Numbered from the stretch's first letter, positions 46,130-55,933 are shown. The stretch: DNA of 64,000 nucleotides from Sepiola atlantica (GCA_963556195.1 OY744535.1:94092853-94156852), one strand, 5' to 3'. A program made the numbers and translations. The notes: generated by a model not told the origin, from the letters alone.

Positions 46130-47770
46130 ACCGGTAGAAGCTAACTAAAGCTGGAAATTGATATGCACAGGCATTGTACCAACACTGCTAAAGGCACTGT
46201 TATAAAAAAGGGATACCGTTAATATACAAACAAACAATCCATATTGTAGAGTTTTAGTAATATAAAAAATGATCACTTCAGTTCTACGTGTGAATTTGTT
46301 TACGTGTATGCATGTTGGCACTGTCGAGGAAACAGTGAGCAGGAATAGCATTCCAAAAGCAAACAAGTATGGTATCTAGTTCCACAGATAAGCTTTTCTT
46401 GGAAATAAACTTTGTTCATGGAAGTTTCGTTTGGTTTTTAGTACAGAGAGAAGGAAAGTAAAGTTATTAACTGTGGTTGTAACTAGACGAGTTTTTCATG
46501 TAACAGTTTTACAGGCAGGGGACTCACGGATGTGAGTTTTCAACAATAGTTACTGTTGTATCGCATCTTCAACGCAAAACGCGTAGATCTAATTGACGTA
46601 CATAAGCTCTGACGTGTTCCAGATTAAATATAAAAGGATACGTCTGTACTTTCATTAGTTTTTTGTTGTTGTTGTCGCATACAATCCGGTGGTTTCGAAT
46701 TCCTTTTCTTTTTCACTCTAAGGAAATCTTGTCTTTCCTTGAGATTGTTTCAGTCACAGGCAAACAGATCAAAGGAAACAGAACTTTCGTAAATGTTATC
46801 CATCAAAAGCCGATACATTAACAAAGATCCTACTTTTACAGATCTGGCTGAAGCGGAATGTGGAATGTCTTCATCTTCAATATGTTCGTTAATGCACAAG
46901 CTTAAAGCCGCCCTCTGGGCAGCCTTTTGACATTGCTATTAGTACGGTTCGTTGTACCGCTAACAGTAGTAGTATTAATCCCTATTTTCCCCTCCCAACA
47001 ATGGTAGAGTTATACACAACGTATTTTTGTTATGTGGGAAAATTCAGATCATCAAAGACGAGCACTTGATTGTGAGAAACATAAAATTGTCTCAGTCCAA
47101 AAGCACCCCCCTCCACCGACCGAAGACAGAAAAGACGAAGAGGTCCAGTACAAGAACAGTTACTACAGCCCGCTCAAAAACAAAGATAGGTATGCTGTAA
47201 TTCTAAAGTTACTATTAAACCCGACGATACAATTCTTTTTATTTTCTATTTTTTATTTTTTTATTTTTTTTATTTTTTATTTTATTCTTCATTTTTACTT
47301 TGTTTTAAAATTATTGTCAGATATATAAAGGTGTTAAAATTCTTCCATTTAGTTTTGAATTGTGGTTGGAAACACATCCGAGGAGATCTAGCTACGGTCG
47401 AAATAACTTATAATGTGTACAATCCGAATGTATATCTAGTTTTTTTCAACCTCATAACTTATTTATGCTCTGTTTGAACGGACATAGAGCTCTCTGATTC
47501 GAATTCCTATCGAAAATAATCGAACCTGAAGACTAATATTTTTGGTAGTGCGTGGGTTACAGAGAGTCATCACGTATTAAGGTCGAACGCAATTCGAGAA
47601 TAAGCCTTAATGAAATTGAATGATAGCTCATTGAAACGTGATTAACCTCACCGTGAGATTCAGCATGTTCAATGGGAAAAACTACATTTGCTACTTGTGG
47701 GACCGTTGGTATATGACGTGCGTCTGTTGACATTAAATTGAGAACCCGCGGCGATGTTTTCACAAGAAGG
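46130..47770. other. Unassigned spacer
   Basis: No RNA gene, repeat or protein family recognised. T-rich simple sequence at about 47236-47300. Confidence 0.35.
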
Positions 47771-47843
47771 AAAGCCACACTCATATATATATATACATAT
47801 ATATATATATGGGAAGAGAAGGATGAAGGTAATCCGACGTGAT

Positions 47844-48123
47844 GGTAAAATGAAAAAGGAAAACCAAAAACTGGATGTTTTTTATGTGTACATCAACGTT
47901 TCGTCTTTATTTATACGATTTCATCAGGATAATGGCAGCGTCTCGCTGCCATTATTTTTCATTTTATTTTATTTTTCTTCCCAACATGTCTACCCTACAT
48001 GTATCTGTGCTTGCATGATATCTTTTCCCTATATCATCATCCTGATGAAATCTTATAAATAAAGACGAAACGTTGATGTACACATAAAAAACATCCAGTT
48101 TTTGGTTTTCCTTTTTCATTTTA

Positions 48124-48125
<2 letters not shown>
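47844..48125. mobile_element. Foldback dimer of family I
   Basis: Left arm (about 47844-47928) and right arm (48040-48125) are inverted copies of the family I end that carries the hammerhead-like core. The right arm has CTGATGA, stem II and GAAACGTTGATGT. The left arm ends in a perfect hairpin with 12-bp arms (ATAATGGCAGCG, loop TCT). The intervening segment matches family I body (CTACATGTATCTG). (TA)n follows. Confidence 0.75.

Positions 48126-48126
<1 letters not shown>

Positions 48127-48211
<85 letters not shown>
48127..48211. repeat. (TA)n microsatellite
   Basis: Long pure TA tract at the end of the family I foldback. Confidence 0.97.
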
Positions 48212-48215
<4 letters not shown>

Positions 48216-48462
48216 GGAAGTTTCTCAACCATTAAAACTATTTTTCAAACAAACAAAAAAAAAAAACATATAGTCCCAAGTCTTCCAGTGGAAAATCACT
48301 CATGTAAGTCAATTTATTTTTTACAGTTATTATATTAGTTTATTTCTAACACTATTTTAAGGGATCATCAGTTGTTTACCATGAAAAACTGTTTCGGGAG
48401 TTTAAAAACAAGACAGTATTTAATTTCATGGCTTCCCAGCAGAGTTGATCAGACCCCACTTC

Positions 48463-48467
<5 letters not shown>

Positions 48468-48529
<62 letters not shown>
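48468..48529. repeat. (TA)n microsatellite
   Basis: TA tract preceding the PLE fragment. Confidence 0.96.
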
Positions 48530-48533
<4 letters not shown>

Positions 48534-48599
48534 ATGAAACCAAAAGTATACTTTTAGAGGATAGAACCTATAGTTAAATGGTTTCAGCTCAATATACGA

Positions 48600-49165
48600 G
48601 ATAGAGCAATTATAAAGATAAACGAAGGAAGAAAGATAAAGATGTACGAATAACAAATCTATTTGAAATTCGATTGTTCAATGGAAGGTGTACTCCGAAA
48701 AAACATGTCTATTTTTCTTTCCTTAAGCCAAGGTTTTTCAAAGATTAAAGCCCGATACTCAGAGGGATTACATTAATGGATACGTTGGCAGTAGAAAAGC
48801 ACATGATAATAGTTCACCTCCAAAGCATGATGGATTTACATTTCCAATGAACTCTCCCAGAGAACTAAAAAGATTGGAAAAGTTAACTGCATCCATGTAC
48901 GGTCTTAAAACATCTTCTTTTCCTAAACAAATTGAGCACCTCAACAACTTCGAAAACGATTTATTCGACCTAATTAGACGTATCAACAAAATGCAACAAA
49001 CATTCCAACGTCTTTATAAAAAAAGAAATAAACTCATTAACAAGATTAAGAAACACCCTAATATAATTGTCCATGCAGATAAAACAAACAAAAAACTTAC
49101 ATTGAACAATCGAAATTGAAATAGAGTTGTCTTTTGTACATCTTTATCTCTCTTCGTTCATTTAT
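48600..49165 (+). mobile_element. PLE fragment flanked by inverted repeats
   Basis: Left flank about 48610-48680 (AAGATAAACGAAGGAAGAAAG, AGATGTACGAAT, TTCGATTGTTCAATG) is the inverted counterpart of about 49100-49165. Between them lies the PLE coding fragment. It is bounded outside by (TA)n and (CT)n(TA)n. Confidence 0.65.
48780..49119 (+). pseudogene. Penelope-like element N-terminal/RT-adjacent fragment
   Basis: The peptide includes PRELKRLEKL, FENDLFDLIRRI, then FQRLYKKRNKL and IIVHADKTNKKL. PLE polyproteins have a related block upstream of the reverse-transcriptase domain, with an F-E-x-D-L-x-x-L/I segment and an I-x-V-x-A-D-K-T-x-N motif. I therefore read this as the start of a PLE RT that stops abruptly at 49117-49119. 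No RT catalytic motif remains. The upstream region is homologous to 38890-39063. Confidence 0.6.
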
Positions 49166-49168
49166 CTC

Positions 49169-49241
<73 letters not shown>
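49157..49241. repeat. Compound (CT)n(TA)n microsatellite
   Basis: CT run then TA run. Confidence 0.95.
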
Positions 49242-49244
<3 letters not shown>

Positions 49245-49296
49245 ACAACATGCAAAATGTTAAGAAAAACAGTCACACAATTTTAACAAAAAACTG

Positions 49297-49299
<3 letters not shown>

Positions 49300-49327
<28 letters not shown>

Positions 49328-49352
49328 GTTGTTGTTGTTATTATTGTTACTA
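49300..49352 (+). repeat. (TTA)n(TTG)n simple repeat
   Basis: Short trinucleotide array. Confidence 0.85.
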
Positions 49353-49785
49353 CGATTATATTAATAAAATTACTCTGCATGGTATGCATTTATTCTTTGA
49401 GGTTGTATCTTCAGTTCTCGTATATGAACTAAGAAAAGAACAAAAACAAACAAAGTAAAACCAAATCAGAAACGGTTGAGGCAAGTAGTCCTTACTCATC
49501 ATCATTTCGTATTTAGTCGGTCGAAACAACTGTATGCTGGAAATAAAAATCAGTTTTCTTTTCTGTGGAAACTGTCTGAATCTGCTACCTCTAACATTTT
49601 ACGCAATTTAAAGTAAATAAAATATTTCATACAATAGCTCGAGCCTCACACATTTGAGCTATTGTATGTTATAACATTTATATTCACACACTTTAAATAT
49701 AATTACATACATAGCATGGATGGCTGATTGCAGCTATGGGATTTCATTTGACTACCGTAGCCACAGAACACAGTTTTAAGAAGAA

Positions 49786-49787
<2 letters not shown>

Positions 49788-49837
<50 letters not shown>

Positions 49838-49840
49838 ATC
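49788..49840. repeat. (TA)n(TG)n microsatellite
   Basis: TA tract followed by TGTGTG. Confidence 0.95.
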
Positions 49841-50050
49841 GAGGCAGCATTTTTTCTTTAAGACACGTATTATTAAAAATAACCGACAATTTTTGTCTGG
49901 CTATTTTAGTGTTGATCCCTTCAATTTTCCGGATTAAAATCTTAATCTCGGAAGGAAATTGGCTGATGAAACTGCCATAGTGTACATGTTGGTCCAGAGT
50001 ACTTTCTGACCCGTCTGGGTCCATCGTCAGTGGATCAATGACAAACAGGT
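49841..50050 (-). mobile_element. Family C hammerhead repeat
   Basis: Homologous to 4013-4265. The segment ATTATTAAAAATAACCGACA...CCAGACAAAA also recurs inverted at about 50195-50238, so the locus is a partial inverted pair. The hammerhead lies at 49991-50036 on minus. Confidence 0.65.
49991..50036 (-). ncRNA. Type I hammerhead ribozyme, family C
   Basis: Minus strand: stem I GATCCA against TGGACC (four pairs, one mismatch, then C-G). Core CTGACGA (N7 = C). Stem II GACCC/GGGTC plus a T-A pair. GAA, stem III AGTACT (AG/CT), C17 (CUC triplet). All conserved core bases are present. Confidence 0.75.
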
Positions 50051-50234
50051 AAAGACCTGGAGTGAGATTTATAATTAATTATGGCGGGAAAATGTAACTA
50101 TGTTTATTAGGTATTATAAGCATTTAAGTATATTAGTGCTAGTGTTAAAATTAATCTTGTTAATAGCAGGTTTTTTAGTTTTAATCAGAAAGTACTACAC
50201 TAAAATAGCCAGACAAAAATTGTCGGTTATTTTT

Positions 50235-50237
<3 letters not shown>

Positions 50238-50299
<62 letters not shown>
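50238..50299. repeat. (TA)n microsatellite
   Basis: TA tract. Confidence 0.96.
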
Positions 50300-50303
<4 letters not shown>

Positions 50304-50567
50304 CCCGTAGCTGCAATCAGTCTTCAGTGCTAGTCCCAGACCATCTGGCCTTGTTATGCGCAAGTTGTCGTAGACAATGAAGTTGTTTCGCTGTACATAG
50401 TGGTCCTAGTCCCGCCTGCTTCAGCTCAACACGTAGAGTGACCAGCAGATGTTAGCAGTGCTGTCCTAGTCGCGGTTGGTAGGCTTGCGAGGCAGTAACG
50501 GCAACGTCTAGTGCCCTATGTGCGGGGGTGTCCGGGCTTTTGCGGAGAGGGTTTTTTCGTTGCACAG

Positions 50568-50568
<1 letters not shown>
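50300..50568. other. GC-richer unassigned segment
   Basis: About 270 bp, less AT-rich than its surroundings and lying between two TA tracts (CGCAAGTTGTCG, GGGGGTGTCCGGGC). It is probably an element I do not recognise. Confidence 0.35.

Positions 50569-50569
<1 letters not shown>

Positions 50570-50637
<68 letters not shown>
50570..50637. repeat. (TA)n microsatellite
   Basis: TA tract. Confidence 0.96.
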
Positions 50638-50640
<3 letters not shown>

Positions 50641-50940
50641 GCAATCCAACAAAAGATATAAGCGTCAACTAATATCTTATAATTAGTGAAACATCCGGAT
50701 AAAAAACTGAAGCTCAATATACTGGATAGAGCATATGGACACATTTCGCGACTGGATAACTTTGCCGGCCCCTTCAATTTCACGTATTTGGACTGCTGTT
50801 TGTATCTTGGAGTAATGTCCTTCCTGATTATGCTTCTCAACTTGTATGACCTGGATGGACTGTATGGATTCAACAAAAGTATGTTTTTGGATTGATATGT
50901 TTGATGTTATGTATTTTAATGTATTTGTGTATATAATTTT
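50638..50940. other. Unassigned segment between repeats
   Basis: Contains AGCTCAATATACTGGATAGAGCA, similar to about 48587-48608. The frame at 50686-50895 is hydrophobic and anonymous. The antisense strand is also open, so coding status is doubtful. Confidence 0.3.
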
Positions 50941-50969
50941 ATATATTTTCAAAGCGTAATTTTATTACC

Positions 50970-51100
50970 TGTAGTAGTATAACTGCGGTAATGGTCCTCT
51001 GAAGAGAAGAATTATCTTTGAAAACTCATGAGCTAAGGACTTAAGGATGCTTTGCATGAACTTTGAATTCTAATAAAATTTGATTGACACCTTATTTTAT
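50970..51100 (+). mobile_element. Family B hammerhead repeat, copy 2
   Basis: Collinear with 391-512. This copy keeps a fully paired ribozyme and ends at TTGATTGACACCTTA before TA-rich DNA. Confidence 0.7.
50993..51041 (+). ncRNA. Type I hammerhead ribozyme, family B (intact)
   Basis: Stem I GGTCCT/AGGACT (six pairs, one G-U). Core CTGAAGA. Stem II GAAGA/TCTTT with loop ATTA. GAA at 51020. Stem III has an outer A-T, an A-C mismatch, then CTC/GAG with loop AT. H17 = A. Cleavage is predicted after A51035. Confidence 0.8.
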
Positions 51101-51129
51101 TACTTCATTTTATATTATAATATATATAT

Positions 51130-51500
51130 ATATATTTGTGTAATTAGGCAGCATTCCTTCTCTCATGCATGTTTGGTTAAACAGTAGCGACAGCTTCTGT
51201 TTATTTTTTGGTCGTTTTTTCGATTTGTCGCACGACCGATTTGGTATTGTCGTCCATGTTGTATAAATGAGTATGCAAAATAAAAGATTGGTGAATTTAT
51301 TAAGAAGACGTTTTTAAAAAATATTTCAACAACACTTCAACAACACTTCAACATACTTTCGCCCCGCTCATAACGAGCATGGTTCACACTAGGTTTATGT
51401 ACTAGAATACACAACGCTTCCATTGAATACTGTAATATAAGATCCCACGAATCAAAAAATAAATCAGCAGAAGCTGTCGCTACTGTTTAACCAAACATAT
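51130..51500. repeat. Family D internally deleted copy
   Basis: Contains GGCAGCATTCCTTCTCTCAT, the CGCACGACCGATTTGG block, and ends with CAGAAGCTGTCGCTACTG. The ribozyme and part of each arm are missing. Confidence 0.75.
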
Positions 51501-51660
51501 ATATATTTATATATATATATATATATATATATAAATATATATTTATATATATATATTTATATATGTATATATATATATATATATATACAGTTATAATATA
51601 GTTATATATGTATATATATATATAAATATATATACGTATGTATATATATATATATATATT
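51501..51660. repeat. TA-rich compound microsatellite
   Basis: TA tracts with TTTATATA and GTATATA interruptions. Confidence 0.93.
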
Positions 51661-51752
51661 TAAAGTTTACATGTTTTAAATATAAATTTGTGGGCTAAGG
51701 CGTCGAACTTTTTGTTTGAAACGTGACTCGTTGACTGGTATGAATAATCTTC

Positions 51753-51792
51753 TCTACACTGACGATTCCCGAAAGGATGAAACGTATGTAGA
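51753..51792 (+). ncRNA. Hammerhead ribozyme, family G unit 1 (contracted stem III)
   Basis: Stem I TCTACA/TGTAGA is perfect. Core CTGACGA. Stem II TCC/GGA. GAA at 51779. Stem III is contracted to A-CG-T. H17 = A. The short stem III probably requires dimeric folding. Confidence 0.6.
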
Positions 51793-51984
51793 TAAAAACA
51801 AATATTTATAAGTATTTTGCGCACCAAAACCTAGGTTGGGCTGTGTAGCTAGTAGTATTGACACAACCGTTATCGTGGGTTTAATGCATGTTCCTTTCAG
51901 TAGTCGAACACTTTGAAAATGGCTGCCTTTAAATAGGTTTAATCCATCGCTTATTTACTGTCTAAGTTTGGACGTCGGACTTTG

Positions 51985-52024
51985 AGTCTGAAACCTGACT
52001 CATGTTCTCCGTGGTTCGAATCCG
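51985..52024 (+). repeat. tRNA-like B-box segment of family G
   Basis: GTGGTTCGAATCCGGCG gives a consensus B box. TCGGACTTTGAGTCTGAAACC upstream resembles an anticodon arm. Confidence 0.55.
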
Positions 52025-52046
52025 GCGAATAGTATGAATAATCTTC

Positions 52047-52092
52047 TCTAAACTGACGATTCCCGACAGGATGAAATGTAAACGTATGTAGA
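52047..52092 (+). ncRNA. Type I hammerhead ribozyme, family G unit 2
   Basis: Stem I TCTAAA/TGTAGA with one mismatch. Core CTGACGA. Stem II TCC/GGA. GAA at 52073. Stem III ATG/CGT with loop TAAA. H17 = A. Together units 1 and 2 imply an intact ancestor. Confidence 0.65.
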
Positions 52093-52219
52093 TAAAAACA
52101 AATATTTATAATTATATGGATGTGTCACTCATAAAAAAATTATTCAGTTAAGATTGGGATTAGTCCAATAAAAACAAACTCGAGGATACTCGATTACAGG
52201 GTACAGAGCATTTATATGT

Positions 52220-52297
52220 GATTTTTTGAAGGCTTACCAAAGCATTCCGTTCAGGAACCCAATCAACGGAATGCTTTGGTAAACCTTCAAAAAATCC
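52220..52297. repeat. Foldback palindrome, 32-bp arms
   Basis: GATTTTTTGAAGGCTTACCA... (52220-52251) and its complement (52265-52297) are separated by about 13 bp. One mismatch. (TA)n follows at about 52310. Confidence 0.85.
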
Positions 52298-52303
52298 CAT
52301 TCA

Positions 52304-52341
<38 letters not shown>

Positions 52342-52780
52342 GGTAGGTCGATTTTACACTTTTTTTTAAATATTAAAAAAAGGCACGTACCGAAAGTTGT
52401 ATATAGACCTCTTAAATACTCATGCAAAAAATTAGATCAAAAACTTCAGCGGTTTTTTGAGCGTTTGGTATCAAAGATCGTAGACAAGAATATACTGAAA
52501 ATTCCTCGTTTTTGCAAGATTTGTGTTAAAACCAAATAATTTGTGCATTTAAAATCAGCGAATGTCCTTTTATTTTATAAAAATGATATTAATTAAAGAA
52601 ATCTTCAAATTAAAAAATTGCCCCCCTCTCATTTTCAGTATCTGCTTTTGTAAACTACCTTTTAACGTTATGAATTAAACAGTAATATTTGAATACCTAA
52701 AAAAATGATTTTTTTCTGTTATAAGTGCAAATATAACAAGCAAAGAAATAAGGAATAACCTAACACTATTTTAATGGAGC

Positions 52781-54205
52781 TTAATATTGAGAGTCAAATT
52801 GCTCCATATAAGACCCCTTAGATAAAAATGCTGGTTTCAATTTCTGACTAAAAACTTTGGCTGTAATGTGTTGATGCCTTGCTTCAAAACCATATACAGT
52901 TTGTGAAGCTTCTGTTATTAACTTAACTGCCCGTTCCACGCCCTGAGAATGCCAAAAATGCAGCATAATTTTAAATCTATTAATTGTGTCCAATGTGTGG
53001 CATTAAAATTAATAGGTGGTATTCTTTTTAATCTTTTTCTGGTTGACTCCTCACTCCTGAAAGAACACATTAATTAATTGAATTATTAAAAAATTCCAAT
53101 CTGTACTGCTTTAATAATTATGGTGAAATTAGATAAAATCTTTAAAAATCATTCTATAAATTGGAATAAATAATTGAGTCAGAAATATATGAATAAATAT
53201 TACTTACCTAATGGCCAAAATTATTTTTAAAGCTTCTTCTCTTACTTCAACCTCTTCAGATTTAACCATGGAATATAGAAAGTTTTCAGGCAGTAAACAA
53301 AATGTATTACCTTGTATATTTCTAAATGTGATATCTTGGATTTCCTGAGGCTGCTCCTTAATCCTCTGGGTCATATTAAAAATGTGCACTTGCTGATTGT
53401 GGAATTTACTATTTCTTTTAATTTCAAACCAAGAAGTGGCATACACATTTACAATAAAATTTACTACATAGTGTAGTTTTGTCGTGTGCCTTTGTTGGTA
53501 TGCACCACGAGTCCATAAACACATGAGCCTGATGGCCAAAGTTATCCATCTTGCTTGGTTTAAAGGACCAATTTTCCAGGAGGTATATCTAGAGTCAACC
53601 TTACCTCTAGAAATACCTACTGTGTATTCATAAAGGAGTCTTTGGTCAGAACTAAGATCATGTATTTCATCAATTTTAAAAATTGACTCTAGAGGATTGC
53701 TAATAGTGGAAAATGATATTTGGGGTAAATCATGGCAATCATTTGAGCATAATTTCCCCAGAGGGCCACTGAATGTTGTAGGGCCCTTTGCGCAACCATC
53801 TATGTTTTTAAAAAGGGCTCTGAAAGGTAGTTCATTATGATGCAAAGAGCAACCAATTGTGTGAAGATTTTTAAAAAGGTTTTTTTCTAAAATTGCAACC
53901 ATTCCACCTTCGCAACCTGTGTTGGTATTAGTGTTGTCAACAAGTATAGCCTTGATACTGTTCTCACTGTGGAATTCATGCAAAACATCCACCACTTGAT
54001 CTGCATGAACAGCACCTGTTGCACCACTATTAGGAAGAACTCTGTGTCAGATATTTACTTTCACATGGTGTTTCTTTTGTAAAAGTTAAATGGTGTTCTG
54101 GTCCCTTAGTTTTTTTCATAATTCTCTGTCTATTTTCATCCACAATTTCCTTATACATCAATGTGTCCTTATCCATTCTCCTATCAACTCCAATACATAT
54201 AATAT
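52781..54205 (-). pseudogene. Transposase-like gene, spliced, frameshifted
   Basis: In order on minus: a first segment (about 54205-54048, GVDRRMDKDTLMYKEIV...SKYL) ends out of frame. The main segment (54047-53208) contains GATGAVHADQVVDVLHEF, VDNTNTNTGCEGG, GCSLHHNELPFRALFK, FSGPLGKLC, SSDQRLLYEY and GPLNQARWITLAIRL. A consensus intron (GTAAGT at 53207, TTCTTTCAG ending 53057, 151 bp) joins to SEESTRKRLKRIPPINFNA. After THWTQLIDLK the frame shifts, and WHSQGVERAVKLITEAS to the stop at 52781 is in another frame. These blocks resemble a transposon-derived protein family common in invertebrate genomes, probably RNase-H-like. The N terminus is missing. At least two frame breaks make it a pseudogene. 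Confidence 0.65.
53057..53207 (-). other. Intron with consensus splice sites
   Basis: Minus strand AG/GTAAGTAA donor and TGTGTTCTTTCAG/G acceptor. The downstream exon continues in frame with sequence that fits the same protein, which supports real splicing in the ancestor. Confidence 0.7.
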
Positions 54206-54227
54206 TTTAGGTGGGATAAAAACCCCT

Positions 54228-54625
54228 GGCTGAAATAGTTTTATTTGTCTACCTCCAACAAGGTAAGATGTGACACAAGGTCATGAAAGTGGGATTAGAT
54301 AAGCCTGCGCTATAGAGGTGAGCACTCTGGCCATTAAAAAATTGACTGGGCAGCCCCGTCGGCATTCCCCTGTAGGGGCGTCTCAGACAGTTAGCAATAA
54401 ACTTACTCCTCCTCAAAGAGGGAAGGCAAAGCCTGGGAGGGTGCAACTCCTAGAATTGCACAGGACGGACAAGCCCCAATAGACGGGCGTAAATCCAGAC
54501 CCAAAGGCCCGGACGATACCGATTTATTTGGTGGGGTAAAAAACTGGCTGAACTAGTTTTTATTTATCTAACTCCCACAAGGTAAGGTGTGACAAAAGGT
54601 CGGGGAAGTGGCATTAGATAAGCCA
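54228..54625 (-). repeat. U2-SINE body, tandem partial copies
   Basis: Full body at 54228-54540 and a truncated second unit at 54541-54625, sharing TAAGATGTGACAC/TAAGGTGTGACAA and AGATAAGCC(T/A)GCGCT. The U2 head present at 46 kb is missing. It is nested inside the TIR transposon, so it inserted later. Confidence 0.75.
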
Positions 54626-55091
54626 GCGCTCGACAATTCAATAAATATTTGTGATAATTACATTTGTAAACACAGAATCAACACGTGAATTCAAATTCGC
54701 TCGTTGAATTTTCAACCGGTGAATACCATGAAAAATATCCAATAAATAAAACGCCTATGTAAATAAATAATTATTTATATATAACATTAAATATTATAGT
54801 GTTTTATTCCTTTTTAATTTGAATATGTACATTTAATTTCTTAAGAAAAGAAATAATAAACTTTAAAATATTTATTATTAAGTAATGTATTACTTTTTTT
54901 TGTTAAAACCCGGGTTTAATTTAAGGCGACACATCTGCCGGTGAAATCTAGGCTGTGAGAAAAAATCTCGATTTATTTGATCTTAAAGTTGCAATGCTCA
55001 AATAAATACAAAGTTTTGAAGAAAAATATTTCTTGTGGTAACTTTTGACATTATTTGGCAACTTTCTTCGAGTGCGATAATTTACAGTTTC
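54626..55091. other. Transposon interior, non-coding
   Basis: AT-rich. No remaining transposase sequence recognised. The segment near 54690-54775 faintly resembles family G (GGTGAATACCATGAAAAATA). Confidence 0.3.
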
Positions 55092-55105
55092 AAAATCGAC
55101 CTCCC

Positions 55106-55107
<2 letters not shown>

Positions 55108-55192
<85 letters not shown>
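55108..55192. repeat. Compound (TA)n(GA)n microsatellite
   Basis: TA tract then AGAG run. Confidence 0.95.
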
Positions 55193-55194
<2 letters not shown>

Positions 55195-55195
<1 letters not shown>

Positions 55196-55445
55196 GTTAT
55201 GAAAATGTATTTAGGACAATTAAGCTACGCAGAGGTGTCCACGTTTCATTCCTGGGGGAAATGTCAAACAAAAACGGGGATGAAGCGCGGAAGCCTCTGT
55301 GTAGCTTAATTGCCATGAATGCATTCTCATAACCTACTACCTCGCTCTACTCACGTATCGAGCACTGTCGGAATAAATACTGAAAACCGATACATAAATC
55401 ATTATATCTCCTTATATCATTTAATGTGGATACATAAAATACTAA
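55195..55445. mobile_element. Foldback element, family K, copy 3
   Basis: Inverted arms (GTTATGAAAATGTATTTAGG... and its complement to about 55333), with the tail CGAGCACTGTCGGAATAAATA before TA-rich DNA. On minus the ribozyme region keeps a TTCC/GGAA stem II and GAAACG, but the CTGANGA strand is corrupted. Confidence 0.65.
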
Positions 55446-55507
55446 TATATATATATGATGATGATGGACTCTCCCGTCGATTACGACGTATGAGGTTCCA
55501 ACAACTT

Positions 55508-55872
55508 TCATTTGTGTCTAGATCGTTCATGACACCTGAGTCCGGCAAGAGACCTGCAAGGAAAGCCGCAGACAGTGCAAGAGTGTGAGTAATCGGATGC
55601 CAGGTGTGGAGCACTCTCTCTAGCTTTTCGCCTTACTCTGGCAGTTCTCATATTATCCACACAGGTCTCGTTGAATCTTTCCAGTCCAATGCAACAAGCT
55701 GCTCGCCATGTCTTCCTGTCTTTTGTACAGTCTTCAAAGTTTTTGGGGGGTACTCCAATTGCCGTCAGCGCATCTTTCAATTTATCTTTGTACCTCAGCA
55801 AGGGCCGACCAACATTCCTGTTACCACAAGCTAACTGACTGTACATCAGTGCTTTAGGTATCCTCTCTTCGT

Positions 55873-55876
<4 letters not shown>
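55508..55876 (-). pseudogene. Non-LTR retrotransposon (LINE) C-terminal fragment
   Basis: The peptide MDEERIPKALMYSQLACG, RPLLRYKDKLKDAL and DRKTWRAACCIGLERF is the typical tail downstream of a LINE reverse transcriptase. It ends with a CCHH finger CTVCGFPCRSLAGLRCHERS...H before the stop. The frame is open into the TA tract at 55877, so the copy is 5' truncated, as is usual for LINE insertions. An ATC-repeat tail follows on minus (about 55455-55470). No RT catalytic residues remain. Confidence 0.75.

Positions 55877-55928
<52 letters not shown>
55877..55928. repeat. (TA)n microsatellite
   Basis: TA tract at the 5' truncation point of the LINE fragment. Confidence 0.95.

Positions 55929-55933
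<5 letters not shown>

Larger units (their letters stand above)
51685..52115 (+). mobile_element. Family G retrozyme-like element, tandem hammerheads 294 bp apart
   Basis: TATGAATAATCTTCTCTA recurs 294 bp apart, each copy leading into a hammerhead and then ATAAAAACAAATATTTATAA. A tRNA-like head with B box GGTTCGAATCC (about 52011-52022) precedes the second ribozyme. The corresponding region of the first is degenerate. It has the same layout as families A and F. Confidence 0.75.
52338..55109 (-). mobile_element. 2.8-kb TIR DNA transposon
   Basis: The ends are TTAGGGTAGGTCGATTTT (52338-52355) and the complement of TTAGGGGAGGTCGATTTT (55092-55109): 18-bp inverted repeats with one difference, both embedded in TA tracts, so a TA duplication is possible but cannot be distinguished from the tract. 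Inside is one transposase-like gene on minus and a nested SINE at 54228-54625. The superfamily is not assigned. Confidence 0.75.

Noticed and set aside
55084..55132. GTTTGAAAC-type or TTAA-specific piggyBac end
   Set aside because: The end motif is TTAGGG-AGGTCGATTTT with only TA flanks. No TTAA duplication is visible.
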